Notes under the pieces: generated by a model | The model's database searches: none | Seen by the model: only the letters and a program-made list of their open reading frames with translations | Told to the model about the DNA's origin: nothing | Shown here: positions 34,151 through 44,930 of the stretch, in pieces | How positions within the stretch are numbered: position 1 is the first letter of the stretch | How the letters are laid out: each line of letters starts with the position of its first letter | Translations under genes and position numbers: made by a program | Assembly: GCA_015680685.1 (NCBI GenBank) | Contig: MNCI01003070.1 | Location: forward strand, 897,840 to 949,684 | Reading direction: 5' to 3' | Length of the DNA stretch: 51,845 bases | DNA from: Gnetum montanum | Lineage: Eukaryota > Streptophyta > Gnetopsida > Gnetales > Gnetaceae

Positions 34151-36685
34151 ATGACCGTATATGTAGGGCATGATTTTTGGTTTGAACAAAGCTCTGAAGA
34201 TTCGAATGGTGGTGAGGCATTTAGAGGATTAGCTGCTTGTAGCTATAAGGCCCTAGTTGGACTATTGGTTCTAAAGAAAGGTTTCTTTTTTGTGTGGTTG
34301 TCTAAACCAATAGTAGGTTGAGGATTGATAGCCCTTGTAGCGTTATGTTGCTGTGGCTGGGCAGGGAGCTCACCCTGCATAGCTGGAGCAGGTGGTAATG
34401 GAGTTAAGGGTGGAAGAGGTGCAGCAAAATGAGAAGAATAGTACGTTTGTGGAACATCACCCCTAGGAGAAGGAGTTCTATAGTACTCATGGGTTTGGTA
34501 GTGAGGCTGAGGAGTGACGTGACTAGTGGAGTCATGTGGAGAGATCGATTGATGCACGTAGTATCCGTACAGGTCAGCTTAATAGTAAGGGTACTATTGA
34601 TGTGGTGGTGGCATTCCCCATGATTTTGGGTGTTGCCACTTTTGATACTGTTCAATTGGTTATGGTAGAGTTCCACTTGGATAATATGTTAAGGGTTGGT
34701 GGAACTACCTTGGGTTACCTTGACAATAAGCTAACCTTCGAGGTGTTTGCCATCTGTTTAATCATGGGTTTAGTGCATAAACCTTAGACTCTTGCAGATG
34801 TGACACTACTGAGCAAAATCCCTTAGGATGGTCATATTGGCATATCTCACATCTACTATCATTTTCTGTGTCTAAATCTACAACCTCTTCAATGATGGCC
34901 ACTTTGTCCTTACCCTTGTTATGTACATATTTAGTTTCTCTCTCTTTTCTTCTCTCCTGGTCACTACTTTGCTCTCTAGACTCCTTTACTATTTTTAGAA
35001 CAATTTAAAATTTATAATCTAGGTTGTTCCACATTTGATTTACCTTTTCCGATACTTTCGATGCAAATTTTTGAATGGGAAAAGTTTTCCTATTCACAAT
35101 CTCTTCAAGTGGTGACTCTTCTTCATCCTCACAAAATTTAACTTTCTTTTTTTAGAGGGAAGGATCTCTATTATACTTCTCTACACTTTCTCTTTTCCTT
35201 AACTCACCTTCCTTTTTGGCAACTTGCTCCAAAAATATTTGTACTTGATGGGCTCTAAGCTTGGATAGTCTTCCTTGGGCATAAGTCCCAAGGGTTCTTC
35301 ACGTTTCGTACCTAAGCCCATCTACAAGATGATGTAGTTGTTCCCTCTACGAGTAACCATGATCGAGGCAACAATGTAACAATTCATAATATTAGCCCAT
35401 GGCAACATCCAAGGGTTCATGTCCTCCTTGTTTCCATCCTTGGATATTCTTTCATAGTTTGGACACTCGGGAGTATATTTGATACTTTTCATTGAATAGC
35501 TCTAACATGGTACAACATCGACGAATGGATTCCAATTCTAAGGACCAATACCAGCTTTCTGCTTCCTTGATCAATGTCTATGGAAACAACTTGAGTTTTT
35601 GCTATTCTTTTTCTATATTTTGTAAGGCATATGCATCATTGAATGCTTGTAGATGGTTTTTAGGATCATCATTGTATCTCCCTTCAAATCGTGGGATATT
35701 GTTCATGTCTAATCTTTTGATCTTACTATCTTTCTAGTGCCTTGTTGGGATTCTAATGGCCTTTATTATGTCTAACATACTTTGGGTGACAAGTAGGGGT
35801 TCATTGTGATCATATTATCTATGGCATCTATGATGCCTATGCTATTCCCTACTCTCCCTTATTTTGTGATGTGTTTCTCTAGAATGCCCCTTGTCCCCTT
35901 TCTCGACTAGTTTTTCTATGATCTCTATTTCACCTACCATTATCCTTAGGGTCTTTTCCCTTGCAAGTGCATTCAGATCCTAAAGAAAAGGATGAAGGAG
36001 ATGATGAAGGTGAAGAGGAAGGAGGATCGGCACCATCACGGTGCTTGCTACCTTCTCTTTGGTGTTCGTGGCCTTGGTTGTAGTTACGATCAGAATGTCC
36101 ATCTTTATCATGCGTTTGTGTTCCTTTTTCGGACCCTTTGTGTCTATTGGTACCAAAATCTAGATTGTGAATAGTTGAGTGAAGATTTTGATACACAGCC
36201 CCTTGACCGAAGTTAATTGGAGAAACATCATTTTGGGGAAAACCTCCTAAGGCAGGTTCACCATCGTTATTATCACTTAGGACATATGGGATATCCTAAG
36301 ATCACTTCCTCTTCATAGATTTGTAATGTCTCTCCTGTTGCAGGTCCCTTTGGCGTTGTGCCTCCATGGGTTGATAATCCCTTGAATCTTGTTCATGCAC
36401 AATGTATTCTGATTATAAGTGATGGATACCAATTTTTGTGAGAGCATGAAGAATCATGCTTGGGATTGAGCGGTTGGGAGGTAACACTATGTTACCTTCT
36501 AAATCATACCATCACAACTGTTCATCCTGGTGGAGAATAAAGGTAAAGTTTGGTACATACTCATTGGAATGAGCGTATACCAAGCAAACCTGTTAGGGCA
36601 CTGGCGGGTCATCATGTGTACTATGCCTTCAATTGTTCATTGTGTTGGACCTAGGTAGTGAAGCACTCTCATAAGAAGGAGACAT
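34151..36685 (-). pseudogene. E2 gag
   Basis: The start at 36685 (MSPSYES) parallels E1 and E3. In order: a Ser-rich segment (36196-35930, SSSPSSSPSS), the main gag domain at about 35700-35300 (the IPRFEG and WSTML equivalents, broken by stops), a basic coiled segment near 35050, a zinc knuckle near 34850 (CEICQYDHPKGFC), and a Pro/Tyr-rich tail (34557-34243, open for 104 codons). The RNA-binding knuckle has the same unusual spacing as in the relatives. Confidence 0.7.
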
Positions 36686-36801
36686 AATTTATTATTCAAT
36701 GTGTAATACTCTCTTTTGATGATTGTAAAATAACTAACCCTAAGGATTCGTTCCAATGATGGGAAGATTCCTAAGTTCTAATTAGAGCGTAAACAACAAA
36801 G

Positions 36802-36819
36802 GCCTTGGCAGTGGTGCCA
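36802..36819 (-). other. E2 primer-binding site (tRNA-Asp type, degenerate)
   Basis: Minus strand TGGCACCACTGCCAAGGC, 1 bp from the LTR end at 36821. It is the same position as in E1 and E3 and carries several substitutions relative to the plant tRNA-Asp complement. Confidence 0.7.
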
Positions 36820-36820
36820 A

Positions 36821-37596
36821 TTATGAGTAGAGAGGTACCCCTACACTCAACCATACGAATATGAGCATTCATGCACGATCCGGTCGAACTCCAAGGACTA
36901 AGTGCTTATGCACCTTCACAAAACAAGGATGGGTTAGACGATCATGGTCTTCCCAAGCTTACTTGTATGGCACGATTGTATGGTTAAGTAAACTTGAGGT
37001 ATGTGATTTTTATGATTTTTTGTGTTTTATGTTCTTAGTGCTTAAAATAGAGGAATGAAATAATTTAATAACTAATTTGATTTAACTAATCAACTAGGCT
37101 CTAACTAGTCCTAACACCAACATCCATTCCCACTCTTCATACACATCTTGAACCAGTGTAACACTACTAGGATTACCAAACGCTAGTTGTTACTAGGTTA
37201 CCAAGTGTTCCACGTATGCTCGAAGTGGTCGTATTGAGTATGCTTACTTGTGAAAATTAAAAAATCAATAAAAGCAACATCATTTAACTAATGCAAGCAA
37301 TAAATAACTATAAATAACATTAAATGCAATAAATAACTATAAATAACATTAAATGCAATAAATAAGGTATTCTAAATGTTGCAAACTTTATCACAAAGTT
37401 TGTCTTTATTTCTAGACACAAGGTATGCTAAGGTACACAATGCTCGAATAAAGATCCATTCACTTTATGACTTCTACTACGGACACTTAAAAATAATTCT
37501 AACTCTAAGAAGGAAAAACTACAAGAGTTCAGGTAAGGAACTAAGAAACTAACTAACCTATTGCCAAACCAAGTGCACCCACCTCTTATTTATAGG
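36821..37596 (-). repeat. E2 5' LTR, R-U5 side (first part)
   Basis: Minus strand ends ...CTCATAA next to the primer site, with CATCA changed to CATAA. AATAAA is on the minus strand at 37410-37405 and the TATA box (TATAAATA) at 37594-37587. Two 29-bp tandem copies lie at 37299-37327 and 37328-37356. The sequence is interrupted at 37596 by E3. Bases 37592-37596 (ATAGG) are the target duplication. Confidence 0.85.
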
Positions 37597-38510
37597 TGAT
37601 GAGCGGCTAGGTATCCCTACGCGCAACCATATGAATCACGAGTGTTCACGCACGACTCGATTGAAATTCGTAGACCGTAAGCACTTAACATACACCAAAC
37701 TTCTAACCAGTGAAACCTTGGGTTAGAACAGTCGTTGTCATCCTAATCTCACTTGTGAAGTTCTGTTTACGTTGGTTAACTGAGATTAAGGCTAATGATT
37801 TTTATATCTTTTTAATTATCTTTTTGGCAACTAATTATCTTGGAAATTAAGGATAGAATATTAATTAATCTAAAATTATCTTAATCTAAATCTTAACTAC
37901 TCCTAACATAAGTATCTGGTCCCATCTTCTGAGCACGTTCTAAGCATCTCCTAATGCTTCTGGGTTACCAAACGTTAAGCATCACTGGGCTTACCAAGCG
38001 TTTGGTTTACGTTCAATATGGTCGTACTTATGGCCTTAACGAACTATGAATAAACAACAACGATTGAAATGATAATAACAAAAACATAAGTAATTAACAA
38101 GTAACTAATAAAGCATAAACATATTAAACTATTAAATGCATAAAATAACTAAGTCCAAATGCTGCAAGGATTTCTTGAATAGTTCATCTTTATTGCCATC
38201 ACGCCAATGGGCTTAGATACATCAGCGCTCGAATAAAGAGCCAATCACTTTTCTTACATCTACTGCAGGCACTTGGAAAATATTCTATCTCTTGCAGGAA
38301 CAAACTGCAAGAGCATCACTACAACTACTCAAAAAGATGCCTAAATGAGGTGGAAGGCCCTCTTATTTATAGGCTGGGAAAGGTGGCTGCGTAAACGGGG
38401 CCACGTCGATGCAAGGAGGCTACGTGGATGGGCCTGCATCGACGCGACCATGTATACGTGGCTCCATATACATGGCCGAGTCGACGCATTGACTAAATGA
38501 CACTTCATCA
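37597..38510 (-). repeat. E3 3' LTR
   Basis: Starts (minus) TGATGAAGTG at 38510 and ends CTCATCA at 37597. TATA box TATAAATA is at 38371-38364 and AATAAA at 38194-38189. U3 is rich in CACGT, GTCGAC and ATATAC motifs (38395-38490). Confidence 0.9.
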
Positions 38511-38526
38511 TACCCCCACGACTGAG
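38511..38526 (-). other. E3 terminal polypurine tract
   Basis: Minus strand TTCTCAGTCGTGGGGGTA directly precedes the 3' LTR, as TTCAGTTGTGGGGGTA does in E1. It is the expected plus-strand primer. Confidence 0.8.
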
Positions 38527-38689
38527 AAAAAATGCATCCTCTAGCTACTTTACAATTTGGAAGTTATGATTCTTATTTACAAAACACATAATTTAAACAG
38601 ATACATGACACACATGACACAACATATATTTAACCAAGTGCCCGAGTTATAGAGGAGGACAAATTACAAAAAATGGCAATGTTCAGAGA

Positions 38690-41584
38690 CAAAATTGAAC
38701 ACCTCGCTGGTCCTGGAGTCTTTTTTGTATAGGATGATGCACAAAATTTCTAGAGAAGATCACACTGTCCTTGGGGGCAGTGGTTCTAATGGACCTTCTC
38801 CAGCCTCTGGCCCATGCATTGGTGGTGGCACAGATGTTAGTAGTCATGCGGTAGCTGCAACTTCTGGAGGTAGCCAGAAAGTCTCTAAGAGAGCCCTCAT
38901 TTTTTCTTCTTTGCTTCTAGGGTTGTTCACAGTCTAGGAAGCTTCTCCGATGTGTGCTAGAACTAGAACTTCCCAAGGGCAAGGTAGCGTTGGGATGAGT
39001 TCTTTTAAGTTGACAAACCAGGTTGTGAACTTCTTGTGTTCGATGTCAAATGCTTGGATTGATGCCTGCAGCTATTGGTAGTCATTCATTCTTCAAGCTA
39101 GGTCCTCCGCAACTGTACGTTGTCCTTCAAAGCTTGGGCAGAGGACCTCGAGTTCTGTGTTTGCTGTTGCCAGCTTTTGTTTAGTTACCTTGTGCGCCTG
39201 GAACTCACCCTCATATAGGGAATACAAGGCAGCCACTTGCTTTTCTAACTCTAACCGCAGTCTCCTAGCTATGAGCATAGCCAGGTTTACATAGCGAAGG
39301 TTAGCCAACTCTATGTATTCTGTCATTTCCTCAATTTGCAGCTCCTTTAGGTAGATTTTCATCATATTGTAGGCATTCAATCCATCGAAGATAGATGCCC
39401 ATATATTGCCTCCCTCTCGGAGCTGCTAGACCGCTTGGTTCATCTTAGCTTTAGCGACTTGAATGTGCTTCTCATTGAACTCCTTTTGCAATCCCACTTG
39501 GTCCCTGTAATGATTTTTGACTTTTTCAAATTTTAGGACCTCGTTCTTCCAAGCGGCAATTTCGATTGCAGAATTCTGTCGCAATGCCTAAACCTCCTCC
39601 ATTGAAAGATTTCTATTTTTAGCTGTCAACCTTCTTATGTCTGCGTTCACCCTGGCTAGCTCCTCTTGCTATTGGTGGATAAAATCCTTCATGTGTTCAT
39701 TCTCTGCACCAACATTACGCAGGTGCTGGCGAATCTCTGCCAAGTCCTTCTTTAAGTGATACGCTCGGGCGTCTACTATGAACTTGTCAAGGATCGTTGT
39801 CTCTCAAACATCCTCAACAACCTAAAGTTTAAGCTGAAGCTGTTGAAAAGCTTCATCTCTAGTGATTTCATGGTTGAGAATGGCAGGATCGACAAGCTAG
39901 GCTCTTAATTGGGCTACCTCAGTTGCCAAGCATTGACAAGTGACTTGAGCAGCTTCTAGTTGCCCTTCCAAGACGATGCTCTTGCTCCTTTCCAATAACA
40001 GCTCCGACTAGATTACAGTGATGTTGTCCAGAAGGTCGAAGACATCCGGAAGTAGTTGTCTGGTTCCCACCAGTCAGTCCAACAATTCTTCATGTTGGGC
40101 TACATCAATCTTGCTACGCGAAGTTTTGGCAGACACCTATACATCTTGTAGTCCATGAATGTTTGGTACAGGTGCTGTTGGTGCATTAAGAGCTGTAGCA
40201 ATTGTATCAGCAACCACTTTGGCCGTAACTTCCTATCCATGGTGCTGCATCACCAGGAATGTCACCTCCTCACCATCCTCCAAGCGTACCAAGAAGGTAG
40301 TAGCATTCCCTAAGATTTCAGGGAATAACTATTAAGTTACAGTTGATACATCTCGGATGCTTGGATCTGTTCTGGTTGGAATTGGTGCTCGAGAGCGGAG
40401 AATATCGACCTTGCCCTTTTAAGCAAGCTGACTGATTGAGCCACTTGTTCCAGGTGGCTCATGGCAGGGCAATAGACTGAAGTATCTTCTCCTCTACCAA
40501 TCCTACCAGATTGCTCTTGCTGGCTTAAGAGCATTTCTAGGATCTTGTGGATGTATTCTGCTATGTTTTGCGAGCCTAGCTGTGTTGTTTGTGTAGGTGG
40601 TAGAGGTGGTTGCTGCTCTTTCTCTGTCTATGTGGCAACAGGCATTTTATCTTTCATCATCTCTTGCCATGAGGCAATTGGGTTGCGTTGGATGATATCA
40701 TTAGAGTACCGTGCTATCCCTGCCCATTTGCATAACTTTTGGATTAGGCAAGGAAAGGGGAGAGCTCGTCTTCCACATTTTTTCTTAGCAAACCTTTTTT
40801 CAATCTCCAGAAACAACAATTGTGGAAGACTCATGGGAAATTTCTCACTCAAGGCGGCACACACACAAGCGAAGAAGGTAGTTATTTTGCTGGGTCTTAC
40901 CATTGGATTCAAATGGGAAGACCTGAGTTTTTTAGTATACTCTCTCCGCTAGGGTCAAGGATCTGAATTCCTTACGCTCTACCCCATAGCACAGTTTGAT
41001 CCATTGCACCTTTACCTCTGGATCTACCTACTTTGGAATTTCTACCACATCTGCCCTAGTTTCAGGTAATCCTAGAGCTTACGCTATTGTTTCTGAAGAG
41101 TAAGAGACATAATGTCTTTGATTCTTACTCTTGACCCTGGTTGTTGATTCGACTAGAAGAGATAAGTTTCTCCTAAGTACCACTCACCACTTGTTATGAT
41201 GATTGGCCACATCGGAGAGTTCTGCAGTTGGAGTCTCATGTCTTTTGGTGCATGCTTGAGGAATGGTCCAAAATTTAGCTCTTGGAGGACTTTCCGTTGC
41301 ACCTCGCGTGGCGTGATAGCACTAAGGTAAGCTTGGGTCAGGGTGATCTCAAGCCGCGGTGCTATCCCAAGAGTCTCATCCCATGGCGATTACTCACCGG
41401 GAATCTCCTCTTCGGGAATCTAGTGAACAGATTCCACGTTAGGTCTTTCACGGAAGGGCCCAGTTGCATGAGAGCCCTTCACATACTCTGGCAGTTGCAC
41501 ACCTCGTCCCCTTCCTATGCGTGGGCCCTTGTCCCTTGGTTGTGATGGTCCTTCGTCCCTTGGGTGCCTCAGTTTAGGTGCCAT
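38690..41584 (-). pseudogene. E3 extra ORF (aORF): PF20167-like domain plus coiled-coil rod
   Basis: The ATG at 41584 opens MAPKLRHPRDEGPSQPRDKG, a basic Pro/Arg-rich start. The interval is readable, with several stops, for roughly 900 codons. An N-terminal globular part contains, at 40912-40628, 'KKCGRRALPFPCLIQKLCKW' and 'GIARYSNDIIQ', which resembles the 'putative plant transposon protein' family (PF20167) found beside plant Gypsy elements. That assignment is from memory of the motif. From about 39800 to 39093 the sequence is Glu/Lys/Leu/Gln-rich with heptad-like spacing (for example 'ARRLRLELEKQVAALYSLYE'), a likely coiled coil. The C-terminus is Pro/Gly-rich. I see no signal peptide or clear membrane segment, so an envelope role is not supported. 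It lies in the sense orientation of E3, after integrase. Confidence 0.65.
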
Positions 41585-41781
41585 CTGTAATAAAACATAA
41601 CCGTCTATTAGACCATTCATAAGTAGTTTAAAATAGTTCGTATATACTTTCTCAGTTTGACAAAGTTATGTTAATGACACAGGCACACCGTTAAGTTTCC
41701 CAGAGCATTAAGTTATTAATTAATTAATTACACAAAGGCACCACCCCCCCCCCCCCCCCCCCCCCACAACTGAGAGCATAC
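41585..41781 (-). other. Candidate intron or splice acceptor upstream of the aORF
   Basis: On the minus strand, GGAG/GTATGC at 41785-41776 fits a plant 5' splice site. TTTTATTACAG ending at 41585 fits a 3' splice site that abuts the aORF ATG. The interval is 197 nt. Its 5' part contains a 22-base G run (C on the plus strand, 41744-41765), and the remainder is AT-rich as plant introns are. Confidence 0.4.
41744..41776 (-). other. Second polypurine-tract-like motif with expanded G run
   Basis: Minus strand GCTCTCAGTTGT followed by 22 G. The prefix TCAGTTGTGGGGG is that of the terminal tract in E1. E2 has the matching GCTCTTAGTCATGGGGG at its left end (29139-29123). Confidence 0.6.
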
Positions 41782-41927
41782 CTCCGGGTGCATAAAAAGG
41801 GCAAGGACAGATTGATGAGGACACGTGATGGAATGTAGGTGCGTTAGGAAGGGTTAGGTAGAAAAAATGGTAAAAACTCCCCTCAATTTGGACTCCAAGT
41901 GATGAAAAATGAAGAAGTGTGGTGGGG

Positions 41928-41935
41928 TATATATA
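41928..41935 (-). promoter_or_regulatory. Internal TATA box upstream of the aORF
   Basis: Minus strand CCCCTATATATACCCC. The flanking 41936-42010 resembles the U3 sequence next to the E3 LTR TATA box (compare 'tataggggctgggtgctgcgt' with 'tataggctgggaaaggtggctgcgt'). It is 344 bp upstream of the aORF ATG. E1 has a TATATATA in its 3' region at 18300-18307. Confidence 0.45.
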
Positions 41936-43679
41936 GGGGCTGGGTGCTGCGTTGATGGGGTCGCGTATACACAGGCACTGCATATATGGGGCCCCGTATA
42001 TGCACCACTGTTCACCCGTGGACCAACATTGACCAACCCATAAAACACCCGAAATCATGAATTTGAAAACTCAAATTGAGGCGGTTGAAGCGTAGAAAAG
42101 GCCTGATCATGGCTAAGGACATGAGGAAGGTAATGGAGTGTGAAAAAGAGACAAAATTGGATAACAGGATGCAAAAAAAACTCCACGAGGACGAAATCGA
42201 ACGATGGGACACGGAAAATAATCAACCAAGAAATCCAAAGGATGGGAGGCTTAACAGGCAGAACCAAGAATATGCAGGTGGGTCCTCCCCATAGCAGGCA
42301 ATAGCCTTTATAGCCCCTACACATCCTCAACACCATGGTTCGTGGGCCCAGGTGCCAAGAATTGGTGCAGGCTANCATCCTCAACACCATGGTTCGTGGG
42401 CCCAGGTGCCAAGAATTGGTGCAGGCTAGTTAAGACTCCAAACCAAGAGAACCCGCCAAGGCATGAGAGACCAACAGAAAACACAATGAACACACAAAAC
42501 ATAAAAAGGGCAGTGAGGTGAGTACGGAGAGGAGTGGGAATAGAGGGAGAAAAGAAAATGGAAAGTCTGAGTGTTGGCCACATGAAACCCTATGTGCAAT
42601 CATGGTTAAGTGACCTGGTAGAACCTTTCTAAGGTCAGATCCAAAACCATCCGCAGTCAGTGACATCGCAGTAATAAATGAAATCCTGACCATCCCCCAA
42701 GGAAACCAGAATGACCTCACAGAGAACCACCACTCCAGGAAACATGAGAAGAAGGAAGTGAAATGGGATGAAGTTAGAGGAGACCAAGGAAGTCCCATAA
42801 CTAAAGTGTATGGCCTGTGAGAGGCGGTCTAAGGAGTGTGCTTTGAATTCCCCCGCGATTCATTTTTCTTTTCTTTTGTGTGGGGGAACCACACCATGCG
42901 AAGACCCATGCGTGTTTGCATGCATTCGACCAAGGGGTGTGCTTTGAATCCTCATTTTATATATTTATTTTGTTTTTGTTTTTCTTCTTTCTCTTTTTGT
43001 TTTGTATTTTTTCAGTGAGGACCACACCATGCAAGGTCGAACTGCTCAGAAGCTTCCATGGAGAGAGACTTGGAGTTGGAGGAAATCCGTGAGGACACAC
43101 TAGTAACCTAGGGAACAGAATAGAACAATGAATAAAGCATTCCCCTTGAAGCCACACCTGATTCAAACCAGTGGATCATCCCTTAGTCTAGAAACTAAAC
43201 AAGTCACACATTAGTTAAAATGTTTTTAAGTGAAGGGGTTACATGTGCACAATAAAAGGAAAACAAGGGAATGATGAATGGGTGAATGATGTGGACTCAC
43301 TGTCGAGTTTATGAAGTGAAAACAACGTAAAATCCAAGGACAACCATGCAATGGTGGGAGCCAGATAACGAGAAAGACTATTATAGTACCCATCGTAATG
43401 AAAATAGACCGTGCCGAACATCTGAAGACAATACGAAGACGTCTACCATTATGCGAAAAAAAATAGACAAGTATAAAAAATGAAAAATAATTAAAGAAAA
43501 TGAAAAGAGGTGCAAAGAATGTGCAAACGTATGAATGATGGTGAATGAAAAAAAAGTGTAAAACAATAAGTGTAAAACAAAAAAGTGTAAAACAAAAAAT
43601 GATAAAACAAAGAAGTGTAAAACAAAAAATTGTAAAACAAAAAATGATAAAATGGTGAGGGGAGTAGGGAATGGATCAA
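41936..43679 (-). other. E3 3' non-coding region between integrase and the aORF module
   Basis: Collinear with the E1 and E2 3' regions: TTTTGTTTTACAC units (43552-43655, about seven), 'gagtccacatcattcaccc' (43280-43301), two 'ggtgtgctttgaat' copies about 98 bp apart (near 42836 and 42934), the 'gactgcggatggttttgg' block (about 42650) and 'tatggggaggacccacc' (42275-42294). An artefactual 53-bp duplication surrounds the N at 42375. Confidence 0.7.
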
Positions 43680-44930
43680 CAAGGATGACGATCTCCCCCA
43701 TGATTGGGTGGAAAGGAGGAGACATGAAAAATGGAGCGTGGGTGGCCGACTAACAACGAGGTGGTGGCACTGGTTGTGTGGAGCTCACAAAAAGGCTTTA
43801 ATTGTTGGCGGTTGACTAACTGTGTTCTGGTGGGATCCCCAGGTTTGTGGATGAGCAAGGCCCCAAATGGGAAGGTTTTGGAGAAAATATAAGGTCCCTC
43901 CCATATTTTCTGAAACTTTGTCGGTTGGGATACATATGAGGGGTTCCAATACAATACCTTGTCTCCACATCGAAATGTGACCTTCCGAATCCTTAGATCA
44001 TGTCATTTCTTGTTATAGGCCTTGTGGGTTTCATTTGAAAATAGGGCCACTAGTCGATTCTCATCTAGCACACTTAAATTGATTAATCATTCATGTTGTG
44101 CTAGTGATAGGTCAAGGCCGAGGTCACTGGCTATGGATAGTATTCAGAGTTCTGCTTGGATTGGAAGTGTTGGCAACTTTTCGTACACTAACTCGTAGGG
44201 AGAGTACCCTACAGGGAGTTTCCAAGTGGAGCGATAGGCCCATAGGGCATTGTTGAGCTTGGTACTCCAATCCCTCCTATATTTGCTAATGGTTCAGGTA
44301 AGGATCTTGGTGATCTCCCTATTCGTGACTTCGGCCTGCCTGTTGGCTTAGGGGTGATAGGGTGTCGTAAATTTATGTGTTACTCCTAAGCGTTGCATGA
44401 GTTTTTGAAAAGTGACACCCGTGAAGTGAGTCCCATTGTCAGAAATGAGTACATGTGGCACTTCAAACCTGGTAATGATTTGTTGCTGGACAAATCGTGC
44501 GGCAGTGTTGGAAGAACAGTCGATGACTGCTGCCGCTTCTACCCACTTTGTATAGTAGTCCACTACCACGATGATGTATGCCTTTCCATTTAACAAGGGG
44601 GTGATGGGCCCCATGAAGTTGATCCCCCAAATGTCGAAGGGCTCCAATGGGTGGATCCACTGTTGAGGTCCCTCCAACCGTGCCAACATCCCACCATCTC
44701 TTTGGTATCATTCACAGGAGCAAGCAAACCATTGTGCATCCCTGAAAAGTGTAGGCCAGTAATACCCTGTAAGCAGGATTTTAATGGTCGTTCGGCATCC
44801 AGCATAGTGGCCCCCACAAGGACCCTCATGAGCATCTTGGAGGACATGCAGTGTATCATCATCAGGGATACACCATCGGACCAAGCCATCTACGCACACC
44901 TTGTAGAGGTGGCCGTTGATTTCCATGAAA
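43680..44930 (-). pseudogene. E3 integrase
   Basis: The zinc-binding segment is at about 44860-44700 (VLQDAHEGPCGGHYAGC, then decayed Cys residues). The core is open 44689-44348: the first catalytic site reads 'FDIWGINFMGPIT', with Asp changed to Asn, while the second (ISDNGTHFTG) is intact. A stop follows TTPYHP. The C-terminus at 43954-43676 carries GPY/F (GPYIFSKTFPFGALLIHKP) and ends 'NHGGDRHPC', overlapping a GGGGGAGAT tract (43699-43692). No chromodomain. The lost Asp would abolish strand transfer. Confidence 0.85.

Larger units (their letters stand above)
29121..37596 (-). mobile_element. E2: Athila-like Ty3/Gypsy retrotransposon, 3' LTR missing, 5' LTR split by E3
   Basis: Reading on the minus strand: 5' LTR (51056-50957, then 37596-36821 after the E3 insertion), primer-binding site, gag, protease, RT, RNase H, integrase, 3' non-coding region. 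The left limit near 29121 is a G-rich tract (minus strand GCTCTTAGTCATGGGGG) matching the tract before the extra ORF of E3. No LTR lies beyond it. The candidate right target duplication AAGAG (51057-51061) has no identifiable partner. RT and integrase are the best preserved of the three full-length relatives. Confidence 0.85.

Noticed and set aside
38695-38937. Plus-strand ORF of 80 codons near the E3 3' LTR
   Set aside because: It lies antisense to the aORF tail and its hydrophobic end is in the wrong strand for an E3 product.
41720-42058. Gly- and Cys-rich minus-strand ORFs around the C/G run
   Set aside because: They depend on the homopolymer length and on U3-like sequence, and are not conserved in E1 or E2.
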